NCBI GenBank assembly: GCA_003604975.1
Contig: QZIR01000022.1
Location: 1-64,000 of the forward strand
DNA: 64,000 nt
DNA from: Desulforudis sp.
Lineage (GTDB): Bacteria > Bacillota > Desulfotomaculia > Desulfotomaculales > Desulforudaceae
Direction of reading: 5' to 3'
Part shown: positions 32,178-40,817 of the stretch, piece after piece
Position numbering within the stretch: the first letter of the stretch is position 1
How the letters are laid out: every line of letters begins with the position of its first letter
The notes under the pieces: model-generated
What the model saw: the letters and a program-made list of their open reading frames with translations, nothing else
The model's database searches: none
Told to the model about the DNA's origin: nothing
Translations under genes and position numbers: made by a program

Positions 32178-32582
32178 GTGAGTAAGCCAGATGGTCGCGG
32201 ACACGCAGGTGTCTGAGGAAAGTCCGGGCTCCATAGGGCAGGGTGCCGGGTAATACCCGGTGGGGGCGACCCCAAGGATAGTGCCACAGAAATGTGTACC
32301 GCCTTTTGGGAAGTGAGAAGTGAGAGGTTGGAAGTGTTTGCAGACATATACCGCCAACTCTTAGCTTTCACTTCTCAAGGGGTAAGGGTGGAACGGTGCG
32401 GTAAGAGCGCACCAGCGGTCAGGTAACTGGCCGGCTAGGTAAACCCCACCTGGAGCAAGACCGAATAGGGGAACGATGGAGCGGCCCGCTCTGTTCCCGG
32501 GTTGGTCGCTAGAGGCGCCGGGCGACCGGCGTCCCAGATAGATGACCATTCACGACAGAACCCGGCTTATAGGCTTACTCAC
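32178..32582 (+). ncRNA. rnpB: RNase P RNA, bacterial class A
   Basis: The ends pair as P1: GTGAGTAAGCC (32178-32188) with GGCTTACTCAC (32572-32582). The conserved core is visible: GAGGAAAGTCCGGGCT near 32215, CCACAGAAA near 32284, GGTAAGGGTGGAA and GCGGTAAGAGCGCACC near 32381-32414, and GGTAAACCCCACC with AGACCGAATAGGG near 32440-32470. At about 405 nt it is a normal class A RNA. The P12 arm is unusually long (about 80 nt, 32305-32385). It cleaves 5' leaders from tRNA precursors, including those of the tRNAs in this window. Confidence 0.95.
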
Positions 32583-32583
32583 G

Positions 32584-32619
32584 AACCCGCTGACGGCAAC
32601 GTTTAGCGGGTTTTGTTTT
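32584..32619 (+). terminator. rnpB terminator
   Basis: AACCCGCT, a 13-nt loop, AGCGGGTT, then TTGTTTTA. It starts two bases after the RNA end. Confidence 0.85.
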
Positions 32620-32705
32620 ACGCTGGCAAAAGGTGGTGGAACTTGTTGGAAGCTAATTACACCCGGAACCTCTATCTGACCTCGGACAGGACGTGAGAAC
32701 GCAAG

Positions 32706-32936
32706 ATGGAAGAGGTGTTCCTGGCCTACAACCTGGAACGTGAGGTAGGGAAGGACCGCATCCACGATTTACTTCGCCGCCGAAATACCCGACGGCACCC
32801 CCGCGGACACGACACGGAAGCGGGGATGGCGAAATCAGAAGGAGTAGGTGAGAGGGGTAGCGCTCCCGGAGATTCCGAACAACACGGGAGCAGCAGGGTC
32901 CAGGATGACGGCGTGCCAACTACGGGACCGGGGTAG
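32706..32936 (+). CDS. Doubtful small ORF in the rnpB-cupin gap
   Basis: A 76-aa frame starting ATG 32706. The first part (EEVFLAYNLEREVGKDRIHD, then LLRRRN) looks protein-like. The second part is low-complexity Gly/Ser/Arg/Asp. There is no good ribosome site and no recognised family. The stretch 32620-33036 otherwise shows no clear gene. It may be a remnant or chance frame. Confidence 0.25.
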   Translation: MEEVFLAYNLEREVGKDRIHDLLRRRNTRRHPRGHDTEAGMAKSEGVGERGSAPGDSEQHGSSRVQDDGVPTTGPG

Positions 32937-33036
32937 ATGGACGAATCCCGTTGATCAGCCAACTGTAAAAGTGTTATAATTCGTACTTAATAGAAGATGG
33001 ATTATTCTCTAGATTCAGCCAGAGAGGGGATTTAGG

Positions 33037-33384
33037 ATGTTCGTAGAGAGTATGAAAAATATTGAGTCCATCCAGGTTTGTGTACCGGGTGTGTCCAATG
33101 TACTCAGACAGACTCTGGTGGGACCGAAACAGGGCTGGGACGGATGGGTTATGCGCCTATTCACCATCGGCCCGGACGGCCACACGCCGAGGCATACCCA
33201 CCCCTGGCCACATATCAACTATGTTGTTAGTGGAAAGGGTATCTTGTACCTGGATGGTAAGGAAAATGCAGTGGAACCGGGGTATGTTGCCTACATTCCT
33301 GGCGGAGCCGAGCACCAGTTTCAGAACCGGAGTGAGCAGGAGTTTGCGGTCATCTGCATTGTCCCGGAAGAAGGGGACAAGTAG
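33037..33384 (+). CDS. Small single-domain cupin protein
   Basis: A 115-aa cupin. Motif 1 with the metal-binding His residues is HTPRHTHPWPHINYVVSGKG (residues 49-68), and motif 2 is PGGAEHQFQNRS near residue 88. Such small cupins bind a metal ion and act as isomerases, dioxygenases or sensors; the function cannot be assigned. The start ATG has AGAGAGGGGATTTAGG upstream. The promoter region just before is AT-rich and contains TATAAT at 32973-32978. The metallo-beta-lactamase-fold gene follows after 90 bases and may share the transcript. Confidence 0.85.
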   Translation: MFVESMKNIESIQVCVPGVSNVLRQTLVGPKQGWDGWVMRLFTIGPDGHTPRHTHPWPHINYVVSGKGILYLDGKENAVEPGYVAYIPGGAEHQFQNRSEQEFAVICIVPEEGDK

Positions 33385-33474
33385 CACCCACCCGGATCGG
33401 ATCCCAACCAGGCAGCCTTTCGAAGTTGAAAGACAATAAGGGTGTACTGAGAAGCGAACCTGGGGGTAGCGGTA

Positions 33475-34323
33475 ATGATTACTGATCTCAAGATAACAAT
33501 TCTGTGTGAAAACACCGTGGGAGTACCCATTGGTGTGACGGGCGAGTGGGGTTCCAGTATTCTGTTAGAAGTTCCGGGGCTTACGCTACTCTTCGATACT
33601 GGAGCTGATGGCGCTTTGGTACCCAATGCGCGGGCGCTCGGAATCGACCTTGCAGCCGTCGACCTGGTAGTCTTGAGTCATGGGCACTATGATCACACCG
33701 GAGGTCTTCGTGCTTTTCTCCAGTATTACCAACGTCCGATTCCCGTTGTGGCCCACCCCGAAGTGTTTTCAATCCGTTTTGTGGATACCGATACCGGAAG
33801 GCGCCATATCGGCCTGCCCTTCCGGCGTCAAGAGTTGGAAAGTTTGGGAGCAGCGTTCCGGTTTACAACTGACGTACTGGAACTCGGAGATGGGCTTTTG
33901 GTGAGTGGAGAAGTTCCACGCCTGACTGAAGGTGAAGGTGACCAGCGTCTGGTTGTCGTGGAAGGGAACTTGGCCAAACCAGACCTTGTTTTGGATGACC
34001 TCTCCATCTACGTTGTCACCGACCGTGGGCTGGTAATCATTCTTGGGTGTGCCCATGCCGGGGTTATCAACATTGTAGAGCATGCCCGTGCGCTTACCGG
34101 AGTAGAGAAGGTGCACGCCATTATCGGCGGCACCCATCTGGGGCCAATCAACCCGTTGCAGCGGAAGTATGCTTTGGATTACCTCGGTTCTCTGGGACTG
34201 GACCTCTTGGCTGCCAACCATTGCACGGAACTGCCGGTAATGGCGGCTATGGCCGGAATTTTCGGCGAACGATTTCGATTTGCGTCTGTAGGGACCGTCT
34301 TTACCCTGCCCTTAGGTAGCTGA
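33475..34323 (+). CDS. Metallo-beta-lactamase-fold hydrolase
   Basis: A 282-aa MBL-fold protein. The metal site LSHGHYDHTGGL is near residue 65, with further His ligands in GCAHAGVINIVEH near 190, GGTHLGPIN near 225 and ANHCTELP near 250. The overall pattern (LLFDTGADGAL early, the late AGVINI motif) fits the group annotated as methanopterin-biosynthesis beta-RFAP-like or phosphonate/lipid hydrolases in anaerobes. The true substrate is unknown. ATG 33475 has GGGGGTAGCGGTA upstream. Sitting after a cupin, it may act on the same compound, which is only a guess. Confidence 0.8.
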   Translation: MITDLKITILCENTVGVPIGVTGEWGSSILLEVPGLTLLFDTGADGALVPNARALGIDLAAVDLVVLSHGHYDHTGGLRAFLQYYQRPIPVVAHPEVFSIRFVDTDTGRRHIGLPFRRQELESLGAAFRFTTDVLELGDGLLVSGEVPRLTEGEGDQRLVVVEGNLAKPDLVLDDLSIYVVTDRGLVIILGCAHAGVINIVEHARALTGVEKVHAIIGGTHLGPINPLQRKYALDYLGSLGLDLLAANHCTELPVMAAMAGIFGERFRFASVGTVFTLPLGS

Positions 34324-34417
34324 CACTCACTTTAATTCTCCCTGCCATGTTTCACAATCCCTTTAACACTGCGCCATGTGGCTAACGCAGCCCTTTTTTG
34401 GCAACATGTTAGTTAGG

Positions 34418-36166
34418 ATGGTGGCTGCCTTGAGAAATGAAGAAGTGAGCCGGGTCTTCCGGGCGATTGCCGATATCCTTGAGATCAAGGGGGAAAGCCG
34501 GTTTAGGATAAATGCCTACCGCCGTGCAGCACAGGCTATTGATAATCTACCCGATCACCTGGAAGACCGGGTGCGGGAGAACAGGCTGCTGACGATACCG
34601 GGGATCGGTAAGGACCTGGCGGCAAAGATTACGGAACTGGTTACAACAGGTAAGCTGGCTTACTTCCAGACCCTGCAGTCGGAGATTCCCATGAGCCTGG
34701 TCCAGCTGATGGACATTCCCGGCATCGGCCCGCGGATCGCCCAACTGTTATATGAGGAGTACCAGATTAGCGGAATTGATGAGTTGGAACGCCTGGCCCG
34801 CGCCCAGCAGCTGCGAAGATTGCCGGGGATCAAGAAGAAGACGGAAGAGAACATTCTCCGGGGCATTGAACTTTTTCGGGGCGGACTGGCGCGTCGCCCG
34901 TTAGGCCGGGTCCTGCCGGTCGCCCTCAGACTTGTCGATTATCTGAGGGAGTATGCTTTTCTCGACCGGGTGTCGCTAGCCGGAAGTATCCGACGGAACA
35001 GAGATACGGTGAAGGACGTCGACATCCTGGGGGTGTCGGCTGATCCGGACCGGACTGCGGAGGCCTTTACCTCACTTCCCGAAGTAGCCGAAACCCTTGG
35101 GTCCGGGCAAACCCGAATTAGCGTTAGGCTACATTTCGGACTCCAGGTAGACCTGCGCCTCGTCAAGAATGACACCTTTGGGGCGGCGCTTTGCTACTTT
35201 ACCGGCTCAAAGGAGCACAATGTGCGCCTCCGGGAACTGGCCATCAAAAAGGGCTTCAAACTCAACGAGTACGGCCTCTTCCGCCAGGATGAAAGGCTTG
35301 CCGGAGGCTCCGAACACGACGTCTACCAGGCCTTGGGTCTGCCGTTTATTCCCCCGGAACTCCGTGAGAACCGGGGAGAGATAGAGGCGGCACTCACCGG
35401 GGATTTACCCCGACTGGTGACTAGGGAAGACCTCAAAGGGGATTTACACGTCCACTCCGTATTTAGTGACGGGCACGACGATCTCGAGCAGATTGCCCGG
35501 CAGGCCAAGGAACTGGGCTTGGAATGGGTGGGGATCTGCGATCATTCAGCCTCGCTGCGAATTGCCGGTGGCCTTTCCGTGGAGCGTCTCCTGCAAAAGC
35601 TGCGTGCGATCAGGGAGTTTAACGACCGCAGTCCCGATGTCAAGCTTCTCTGCGGCGCCGAAGTGGACATTGACCGTCACGGCAACCTGGACTACCCCGA
35701 CGAAGTTCTGGCAAAACTGGACCTGGTTGTCGCGGCGGTACACACGGTCTTTAAGCTAGACCAGTCTCACATGACCTCCAGGATCGTTCGCGCCCTGCAA
35801 AACCCGTATGTCCATATCCTTGCCCACCCTACCGGTCGGCTACTGGGCGAGCGGGAACCCTACCTGGTTGATGTGCCGGTGATCATTAAGGAGGCCGCTC
35901 GTCACGCCAAGTGCCTGGAGATCAACGGGTCGGCTAGGCGTCTAGACCTGAACGACGTCAACTGCAAGGCGGCTAAGGACTCCGGTGTGATGCTTTCCAT
36001 AGGCTCAGACGCCCACCGGGTTGAGCAGATGCAGGATCTGTTCCTGGGATTATCCGTCGCACGTCGCGGCTGGCTGGAGGCGAGGAACGTTTTAAACACC
36101 ATGTCTTATGGGGAATTGACACGGTATCTTAAAGGGAGTAGTATGCAAGCTGATCAACCTCACTAA
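34418..36166 (+). CDS. polX: DNA polymerase/3'-5' exonuclease PolX
   Basis: A family X repair polymerase of about 582 aa fused to a PHP nuclease. The N-terminal HhH part shows RFRINAYRRAAQAI and two helix-hairpin-helix turns (TIPGIGKDLAAKI, DIPGIGPRIAQLL). The palm domain has the metal acids in VKDVDILGV near residue 205 and LQVDLRLVK near 245. A PHP domain starts at DLHVHSVFSDGHDD near 345 and ends with SIGSDAHR near 530. It acts in base-excision and gap repair. The start is uncertain: ATG 34418, GTG 34421 and TTG 34430 all fit the family N-terminus; ATG 34376 is probably too early. Confidence 0.93.
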   Translation: MVAALRNEEVSRVFRAIADILEIKGESRFRINAYRRAAQAIDNLPDHLEDRVRENRLLTIPGIGKDLAAKITELVTTGKLAYFQTLQSEIPMSLVQLMDIPGIGPRIAQLLYEEYQISGIDELERLARAQQLRRLPGIKKKTEENILRGIELFRGGLARRPLGRVLPVALRLVDYLREYAFLDRVSLAGSIRRNRDTVKDVDILGVSADPDRTAEAFTSLPEVAETLGSGQTRISVRLHFGLQVDLRLVKNDTFGAALCYFTGSKEHNVRLRELAIKKGFKLNEYGLFRQDERLAGGSEHDVYQALGLPFIPPELRENRGEIEAALTGDLPRLVTREDLKGDLHVHSVFSDGHDDLEQIARQAKELGLEWVGICDHSASLRIAGGLSVERLLQKLRAIREFNDRSPDVKLLCGAEVDIDRHGNLDYPDEVLAKLDLVVAAVHTVFKLDQSHMTSRIVRALQNPYVHILAHPTGRLLGEREPYLVDVPVIIKEAARHAKCLEINGSARRLDLNDVNCKAAKDSGVMLSIGSDAHRVEQMQDLFLGLSVARRGWLEARNVLNTMSYGELTRYLKGSSMQADQPH

Positions 36167-36210
36167 CCAGGACATTGTTTAAGACTTTAGAGAAAGGGAG
36201 GTTATCTGTA

Positions 36211-36795
36211 ATGTCGGAACGGATTAAGACGGCCTATGAGAGGGCTATGGAGCGCGCCCAAACGATCAATGTCTCCCTGGACGAACTGGAAGACGGCGAA
36301 TACAGGGCCCGGGGTAACGCGCTGGCTGCCCGCTTTTTGCGGGACAAACGGGTTGAGCTTGGGCCTGAGCTGGCCACTCTCGAAGAGCGCGTACGAACCC
36401 GTGCCGCAGAGGGCATCCAGGAAACACTGTTGAACAACCTGTCTCTTCCAACTGATGAAATGGCCGTGGAAACCAACAAACGGGTCATGGAAGGGATCCT
36501 AACACTAAAGGAGGACAAACAGTCCGCAATGCAGGTTCTCGGTGAACTGGACTACCTCTTCAACTACTACCTGCAGGCCTACCGTCAGGCTTACGACCAC
36601 AACAAGATGGTCTACCAGAAGAAGGCAGCCAAGGCTCAAGAAGCTCTGGAACGGCAGACCGGGGTTAAGATGAACCTTAACGCGGAAACCCAGCCTGGGT
36701 TCAAAGAGGACCTGATGAAAATGGCAGCCCAACTCAACAATAGTTACCAGGGGCATCTTGATGAACATAAGCGCCGTCTGCGCTTACTAAAATAG
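36211..36795 (+). CDS. Conserved-looking hypothetical cytoplasmic protein
   Basis: A 194-aa protein with no signal or membrane segment, rich in Glu, Lys and Leu and predicted mostly helical (AYERAMERAQTINVSLDELE, later KKAAKAQEALERQTGVKMNL). Long heptad-like stretches suggest a coiled-coil bundle. ATG 36211 has AAAGGGAGG upstream; the 5' extension to 36175 is unlikely. I do not recognise the family. It lies between polX and a DUF502 membrane protein, 18 bases before the latter, so the two probably share a transcript. Confidence 0.75.
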   Translation: MSERIKTAYERAMERAQTINVSLDELEDGEYRARGNALAARFLRDKRVELGPELATLEERVRTRAAEGIQETLLNNLSLPTDEMAVETNKRVMEGILTLKEDKQSAMQVLGELDYLFNYYLQAYRQAYDHNKMVYQKKAAKAQEALERQTGVKMNLNAETQPGFKEDLMKMAAQLNNSYQGHLDEHKRRLRLLK

Positions 36796-36813
36796 GGAAG
36801 TGCGTTTATACTA

Positions 36814-37473
36814 ATGGCTAAGAATTTTAGGAAATACCTGCTCACCGGTCTGGCGGTCATACTGCCGCTTGCGATCACACTATGGGTGTTGGTCGGGGTT
36901 TTCAACTTCATAGACACTATGGTGGCCAGCCTGGTGTTCTTCGTGACCGGATATCAAATCGTATGGCCGGGGATTGGTGTGGCAGCGACTATTGCCGTGG
37001 TGCTGCTTGCGGGGATGCTAGCCACCAACATCCTGGGGAAGAAACTGCTCGACTTCTGGGAAACAGTCTTGCTGCAGATCCCGCTGGTCAAGCCGATCTA
37101 CACAGTGGTCAAGCAGATTGTGGACACGATCAGCCGGAAAGACGAACAGGTCTTTCGACAGGTCGTGCTGGTGGAGTATCCACGAAGAGGGGCCTGGGCG
37201 GTTGCCTTTCTCATCGGTGACGCCAGGGAGGAGTTCTTTGAGGAGATCGGGGAGGATATGGTCAAGTTGTTCATCCCAACCGTTCCCAACCCCACATCCG
37301 GCTTCCTGGTCGTCTTTCCTCGTTCTGACCTGATACCGGCGTCGATTTCGGTGGAAGACGGACTCAAGTTTGTACTCTCTGCGGGCATCATTCATCCTCA
37401 AAACGGGGAAGAGAAGGCCGTGAAGCTGTCGCGTGACCTTTGGAAGTGGACCCGACCCAACAACCGTTCGTAA
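36814..37473 (+). CDS. DUF502-family membrane protein
   Basis: A 219-aa protein with two N-terminal membrane helices (about residues 8-30 and 50-73; GLAVILPLAITLWVLVGVFN and GVAATIAVVLLAGML). The soluble domain holds the typical DUF502 motifs LVKPIYTVVKQIVDTI near 93 and FIPTVPNPTSGFLVVFPRSD near 150. The molecular role is unknown; in other organisms members occur in chloroplast and bacterial membranes. It follows the hypothetical gene closely and precedes yedF. Confidence 0.85.
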   Translation: MAKNFRKYLLTGLAVILPLAITLWVLVGVFNFIDTMVASLVFFVTGYQIVWPGIGVAATIAVVLLAGMLATNILGKKLLDFWETVLLQIPLVKPIYTVVKQIVDTISRKDEQVFRQVVLVEYPRRGAWAVAFLIGDAREEFFEEIGEDMVKLFIPTVPNPTSGFLVVFPRSDLIPASISVEDGLKFVLSAGIIHPQNGEEKAVKLSRDLWKWTRPNNRS

Positions 37474-37556
37474 GCATCTATTCTATTTCATTATTTGACT
37501 TATAACAATGGATACGATCATAATTGGGACAAAGGACTGAAAGCGGGGGAAGCTCA

Positions 37557-38168
37557 TTGCGGGAAATAGACGCCAGGGGGAAACCGTGTCCACAACCGGT
37601 TTTACTCACCAAAGAAGCTGCCGACCAGGGTGATGATGAATTCCGGGTGATTCTGGACAACGAGGGTTCTGCCCAGAACGTGCTTCGTTTCGTCCAGAAT
37701 ACCGGTTACTCCGGGGAAGTAATTCTCGATAACGGTACGTGGAAAGTGACGGCCCGGAAGGCCACGGAGCAGAAGCCGACTCCCGACTCAAACCCGGACT
37801 TGGCTGTTACGACCTGCGATATGACGCCCGCCGGATTGCGTACACTGATCATCCAGGGCGAATACCTTGGTAACGGCAGTATTGAACTGGGGGCCAGAAT
37901 CCTGGCTCAGCTCCTCAATACCCTGGCTGTGAATGAGCGGCACCCGGAATACATCGTGCTGATGAACGGAGGGGCTAAGTTGGCCTGCGAAGGGTCAGAA
38001 CTGGTGGAACCGCTGCGCAATCTTGAGGAAAAGGGCGTATCCGTCCTGGTATGCGGGACATGCCTGAACTTCTTTGAACTGAATGACAAATTGAAGATCG
38101 GACGGCCCACCAACGCCTACGAAGTAGTGAACCTAATGCTCGACGGAAGTACCGTCATCTGGGGTTAA
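37557..38168 (+). CDS. yedF: YedF-type sulfurtransferase-like protein (selenium-linked)
   Basis: A 203-aa protein with an N-terminal TusA-like domain (EIDARGKPCPQPVLLTKEA, with the CPxP sulfur-carrier Cys near residue 11) joined to a C-terminal DsrE-like domain (LMNGGAKLACEGSE, SVLVCGTCLNFFELNDKLKIG). Proteins of this design co-occur with selenophosphate synthetase and are thought to handle sulfur or selenium. TTG 37557 has GCGGGGGA six bases upstream; the longer frame begins at 37524 without a site. No selD or selA is in the window. A perfect hairpin terminator follows. Confidence 0.88.
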   Translation: MREIDARGKPCPQPVLLTKEAADQGDDEFRVILDNEGSAQNVLRFVQNTGYSGEVILDNGTWKVTARKATEQKPTPDSNPDLAVTTCDMTPAGLRTLIIQGEYLGNGSIELGARILAQLLNTLAVNERHPEYIVLMNGGAKLACEGSELVEPLRNLEEKGVSVLVCGTCLNFFELNDKLKIGRPTNAYEVVNLMLDGSTVIWG

Positions 38169-38205
38169 GCGTGCCATCAGCAGCCTCATCCGTTGGTCCG
38201 AACAG

Positions 38206-38235
38206 AAAGCCTTCTGCGAACGTGCAGAAGGCTTT
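38206..38235. terminator. Bidirectional terminator between yedF and glnQ-like gene
   Basis: AAAGCCTTCTGC, loop GAACGT, GCAGAAGGCTTT: twelve perfect pairs between two convergent genes. It can stop transcripts from both sides. Confidence 0.85.
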
Positions 38236-38255
38236 ACGGTTTTGGGTCTTGGACC

Positions 38256-38978
38256 TTAAAGGATCTTACTCAGAAAGCTCTTGGTACGCTGTCCCTGCGG
38301 ATTGCCAAAAACCTCTTGCGGTGTGCCTTCTTCAGCGATGAGACCGTCGTCGAGAAACAGGACCCGGTCGGCGACTTCCCGGGCGAAGCCCATTTCATGG
38401 GTAACGACCGCCATAGTCATGCCCTCACGAGCCAGGTCCTTCATAACCGCAAGAACCTCGCCCACCATCTCTGGATCAAGTGACGACGTGGGTTCATCAA
38501 ACAGCATTACCTTGGGCTGCATCGCCAGCGCCCGGGCAATCGCCACCCGCTGCTGTTGACCGCCCGAAAGCTGTCCCGGATAAACATCCGCTTTCTCGCT
38601 CAGGCCAACCTTGGTAAGGAGAACCCGACCCCGCTCTTCGGCTTCCTTCGGCGGCATTTTCAGGACCTTAGCCGGTGCTAGGGTAACGTTCTCCAGGGCC
38701 GTCTTATGCGGAAACAGGTTAAACAGCTGAAAGACCATCCCGGTCTTCTGTCTGACCTTGTTGATGTCCACTTTAGGATCGGTGACCGATACTCCGTCGA
38801 TGTGGATTTCGCCTCCGGTCGGTTTCTCGAGCATGTTGAGGCAGCGCAAAAAGGTGCTCTTACCTGACCCGCTGGCTCCGATCATGCAGACCACTTCGCC
38901 CTCTGAAATACGGCAATGGATCCCCTTCAGCACTTCCAGAGACCCAAAACTCTTTGTTAGATGTTTAACCTCGATCAT
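38256..38978 (-). CDS. Polar amino-acid ABC transporter ATP-binding protein (GlnQ-like)
   Basis: A 240-aa ATPase of a polar amino-acid uptake system. Walker A is [15 protein letters not shown] near residue 34, the signature is [15 protein letters not shown] near 134, and Walker B is [14 protein letters not shown] near 155, with [16 protein letters not shown] as H-loop region. ATG 38978 fits the family start [18 protein letters not shown] lies about eleven bases upstream, in the 3' end of the permease gene, which overlaps by 14 bases. It is the last gene of a binding protein-permease-ATPase operon. Confidence 0.93.
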   Translation of the reverse strand: MIEVKHLTKSFGSLEVLKGIHCRISEGEVVCMIGASGSGKSTFLRCLNMLEKPTGGEIHIDGVSVTDPKVDINKVRQKTGMVFQLFNLFPHKTALENVTLAPAKVLKMPPKEAEERGRVLLTKVGLSEKADVYPGQLSGGQQQRVAIARALAMQPKVMLFDEPTSSLDPEMVGEVLAVMKDLAREGMTMAVVTHEMGFAREVADRVLFLDDGLIAEEGTPQEVFGNPQGQRTKSFLSKIL

Positions 38979-39672
38979 CAGTTTTGAGTCTCCTTTCAAG
39001 CCAATCGACGAGACGCGAGAAGGTAAGCGTCATGGCAAGATACATGAGCGCGACTGTGAAGAAGATCGGAAACGGGTCGTAGATCTCGGCAACAATCAGC
39101 TGTCCTCTACGGTTCAGTTCCACAAAACCGATTGCGGCCAGGATGGAAGTGTCCTTCAGCATAGCGATAAACTCATTGCCCAACGGGGGAATAACCCGCT
39201 TGAAGGCCTGGGGCAGGATGACATAGCGCATCGCAAGGACGTGGGACATTCCCAGGGAGCGGGCTGCCTCCATCTGGCCGCGCTCGATAGACTGCACCCC
39301 GGCGCGGAAAATTTCGGCAATGTAGGCGCCGCTGTTCAGACTGCAGGTGATGATGGCCGCGGTCCATTCGTTGAAGACGAAATTATGAACCAGTTGAGGC
39401 ATTCCATAAGAGGCTATCAACCAATGCTGGACTTCGTTGATTAACTGGGGAAAACCGAAATAGACTAACAGGAGTTGCACATATAGCGGTGTGCCCCGGA
39501 AAAAGTCAACGTAACATGTACCGACGGTCCGTACAATACGGCTCTTGGAAAGTCTCGCCAATCCGGCGAACAGTCCCACAACACACCCGATCGAAACCGA
39601 GATCACCGTGATCTGCAGGGTAACCGCTGCTCCCATTAACAAGACCGGATAAATCTTAAGAACCGTCTCCAA
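38965..39672 (-). CDS. Polar amino-acid ABC transporter permease (HisM/GlnP-like)
   Basis: A 235-aa permease with about five membrane helices. The conserved EAA coupling loop is [20 protein letters not shown] near residues 135-155. [20 protein letters not shown] near residue 55 is the usual amino-acid permease motif. Only one permease gene is present, so the channel is probably a homodimer. It lies between the binding protein gene, from which it is separated by a hairpin, and the ATPase gene, which overlaps its end. Confidence 0.93.
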   Translation of the reverse strand: METVLKIYPVLLMGAAVTLQITVISVSIGCVVGLFAGLARLSKSRIVRTVGTCYVDFFRGTPLYVQLLLVYFGFPQLINEVQHWLIASYGMPQLVHNFVFNEWTAAIITCSLNSGAYIAEIFRAGVQSIERGQMEAARSLGMSHVLAMRYVILPQAFKRVIPPLGNEFIAMLKDTSILAAIGFVELNRRGQLIVAEIYDPFPIFFTVALMYLAMTLTFSRLVDWLERRLKTDDRG

Positions 39673-39700
39673 ACCGTATTCACTCCATAAGGATTAGGCA

Positions 39701-39736
39701 AGGGAATAAGCGTAACTGAAGTTACGCCTACTCCCT
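39701..39736 (-). terminator. Intercistronic hairpin between binding-protein and permease genes
   Basis: On the minus strand AGGGAGTAGGCGTAAC, loop TTCA, GTTACGCTTATTCCCT: sixteen mostly perfect pairs, no U-run. Such hairpins often protect the upstream mRNA or reduce read-through, giving more binding protein than permease. Confidence 0.6.
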
Positions 39737-39752
39737 AAATCCAAACCCCAAC

Positions 39753-40616
39753 TTATTCCTCGTAAGCGGCCAGGGCTTCATCAACGGTAACGGTCAGCAG
39801 TTCCTCTGGCATTACGCCAAACCATTCCTCATAGATTTCTGCGAACTTGCCGTTGTCCTTGAGGGTCTTCAGTGCGCCGTTGATCTCATCGTAAAGGTCT
39901 GGCTTGCTCTTCGGAATCGCGATGCCGTAATACTCGCTGGAGAGCATCTCGCCGACAACCTTGACGTCACCCTTGGCGTCCTTCTCGATCGCGTAGAGGG
40001 TTACCGGAGCGTCATTGACCACGGCGTCCGCCGAACCCTGCTTCAGGGCGAGGAAGGCCTCAGGGATACGGTCGAAGGTCACGATGCTGGTCCCGGGGTC
40101 GGCAGTTCTGACCTCATTAGCCTTGTCGGCGCCGGTGGTGCCGATCTGTACGGCCAACTTCTTGCCAGCCAGGTCGTCAAACGAATTGATGGTATCGTTG
40201 TCCGCCTTTACGGCGATGATCAGACCGGACTTGTAGTAGGGATCGGTGAAGTTCACCATCTCTGCTCTGGAAGGCTTGATGGTCATGGCCGAAATGACAG
40301 CGTCGATGGTTCCCGCAGTGAGGGCAGGGATCAGACCGTCAAAGGTCATACTACGGATCTCGTAGTCATAGCCGAGCTCTGCCATGAGTGCGTCCATCAG
40401 ATCCATATCAAATCCGATATACTTGCCGGAGGCGGTATCCTGCCATTCAAACGGGGCATAGGCGGTATCCGAACCGATGATCAGTTTCTTTGCCTTTTCG
40501 GGGGTGTCTGAGGGTGCCGGCTGATTGGCGCTATCGCTGCCGCCACCACATCCTACGGCAAACAACAGGGCCAGGATGGCCAGACTGACTAACAACAGTC
40601 TTGTAAGCTTGGACAA
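39753..40616 (-). CDS. Amino-acid ABC transporter substrate-binding lipoprotein
   Basis: A 287-aa type 3 solute-binding protein. The lipobox is LFAVGCGGG (Cys near residue 23), so it is anchored by lipid to the membrane outside. The mature part shows the classic motifs LIIGSDTAYAPFEWQD, GFDMDLMDALMAELG, FDGLIPALTAGTIDAVIS and DAVVNDAPVTLYAI. Binding residues resemble those of glutamine/histidine-type proteins, but the ligand is not certain. The TTG start is preceded by GGGAGGAATTAG. It is the first gene of the operon, with the promoter likely in 40620-40790. Confidence 0.92.
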   Translation of the reverse strand: MSKLTRLLLVSLAILALLFAVGCGGGSDSANQPAPSDTPEKAKKLIIGSDTAYAPFEWQDTASGKYIGFDMDLMDALMAELGYDYEIRSMTFDGLIPALTAGTIDAVISAMTIKPSRAEMVNFTDPYYKSGLIIAVKADNDTINSFDDLAGKKLAVQIGTTGADKANEVRTADPGTSIVTFDRIPEAFLALKQGSADAVVNDAPVTLYAIEKDAKGDVKVVGEMLSSEYYGIAIPKSKPDLYDEINGALKTLKDNGKFAEIYEEWFGVMPEELLTVTVDEALAAYEE

Positions 40617-40817
40617 ACTAATTCCTCCCTTCGATTAGTCAAAAGTGTAGGCACCAGAGTGGGGAAATATTTGTCTAGCGGTACAATTTACCTCCTTTCC
40701 CTGCGCGCGTATTCACCAAAAGACAATCTTCTCTTTTTTGTCTCAAAACTCCTTCTCTGACCGGACATTTTCCGCCCTGTTTTCTCACTATTGACACTAA
40801 CCGGTCCTGGTGCCAAA

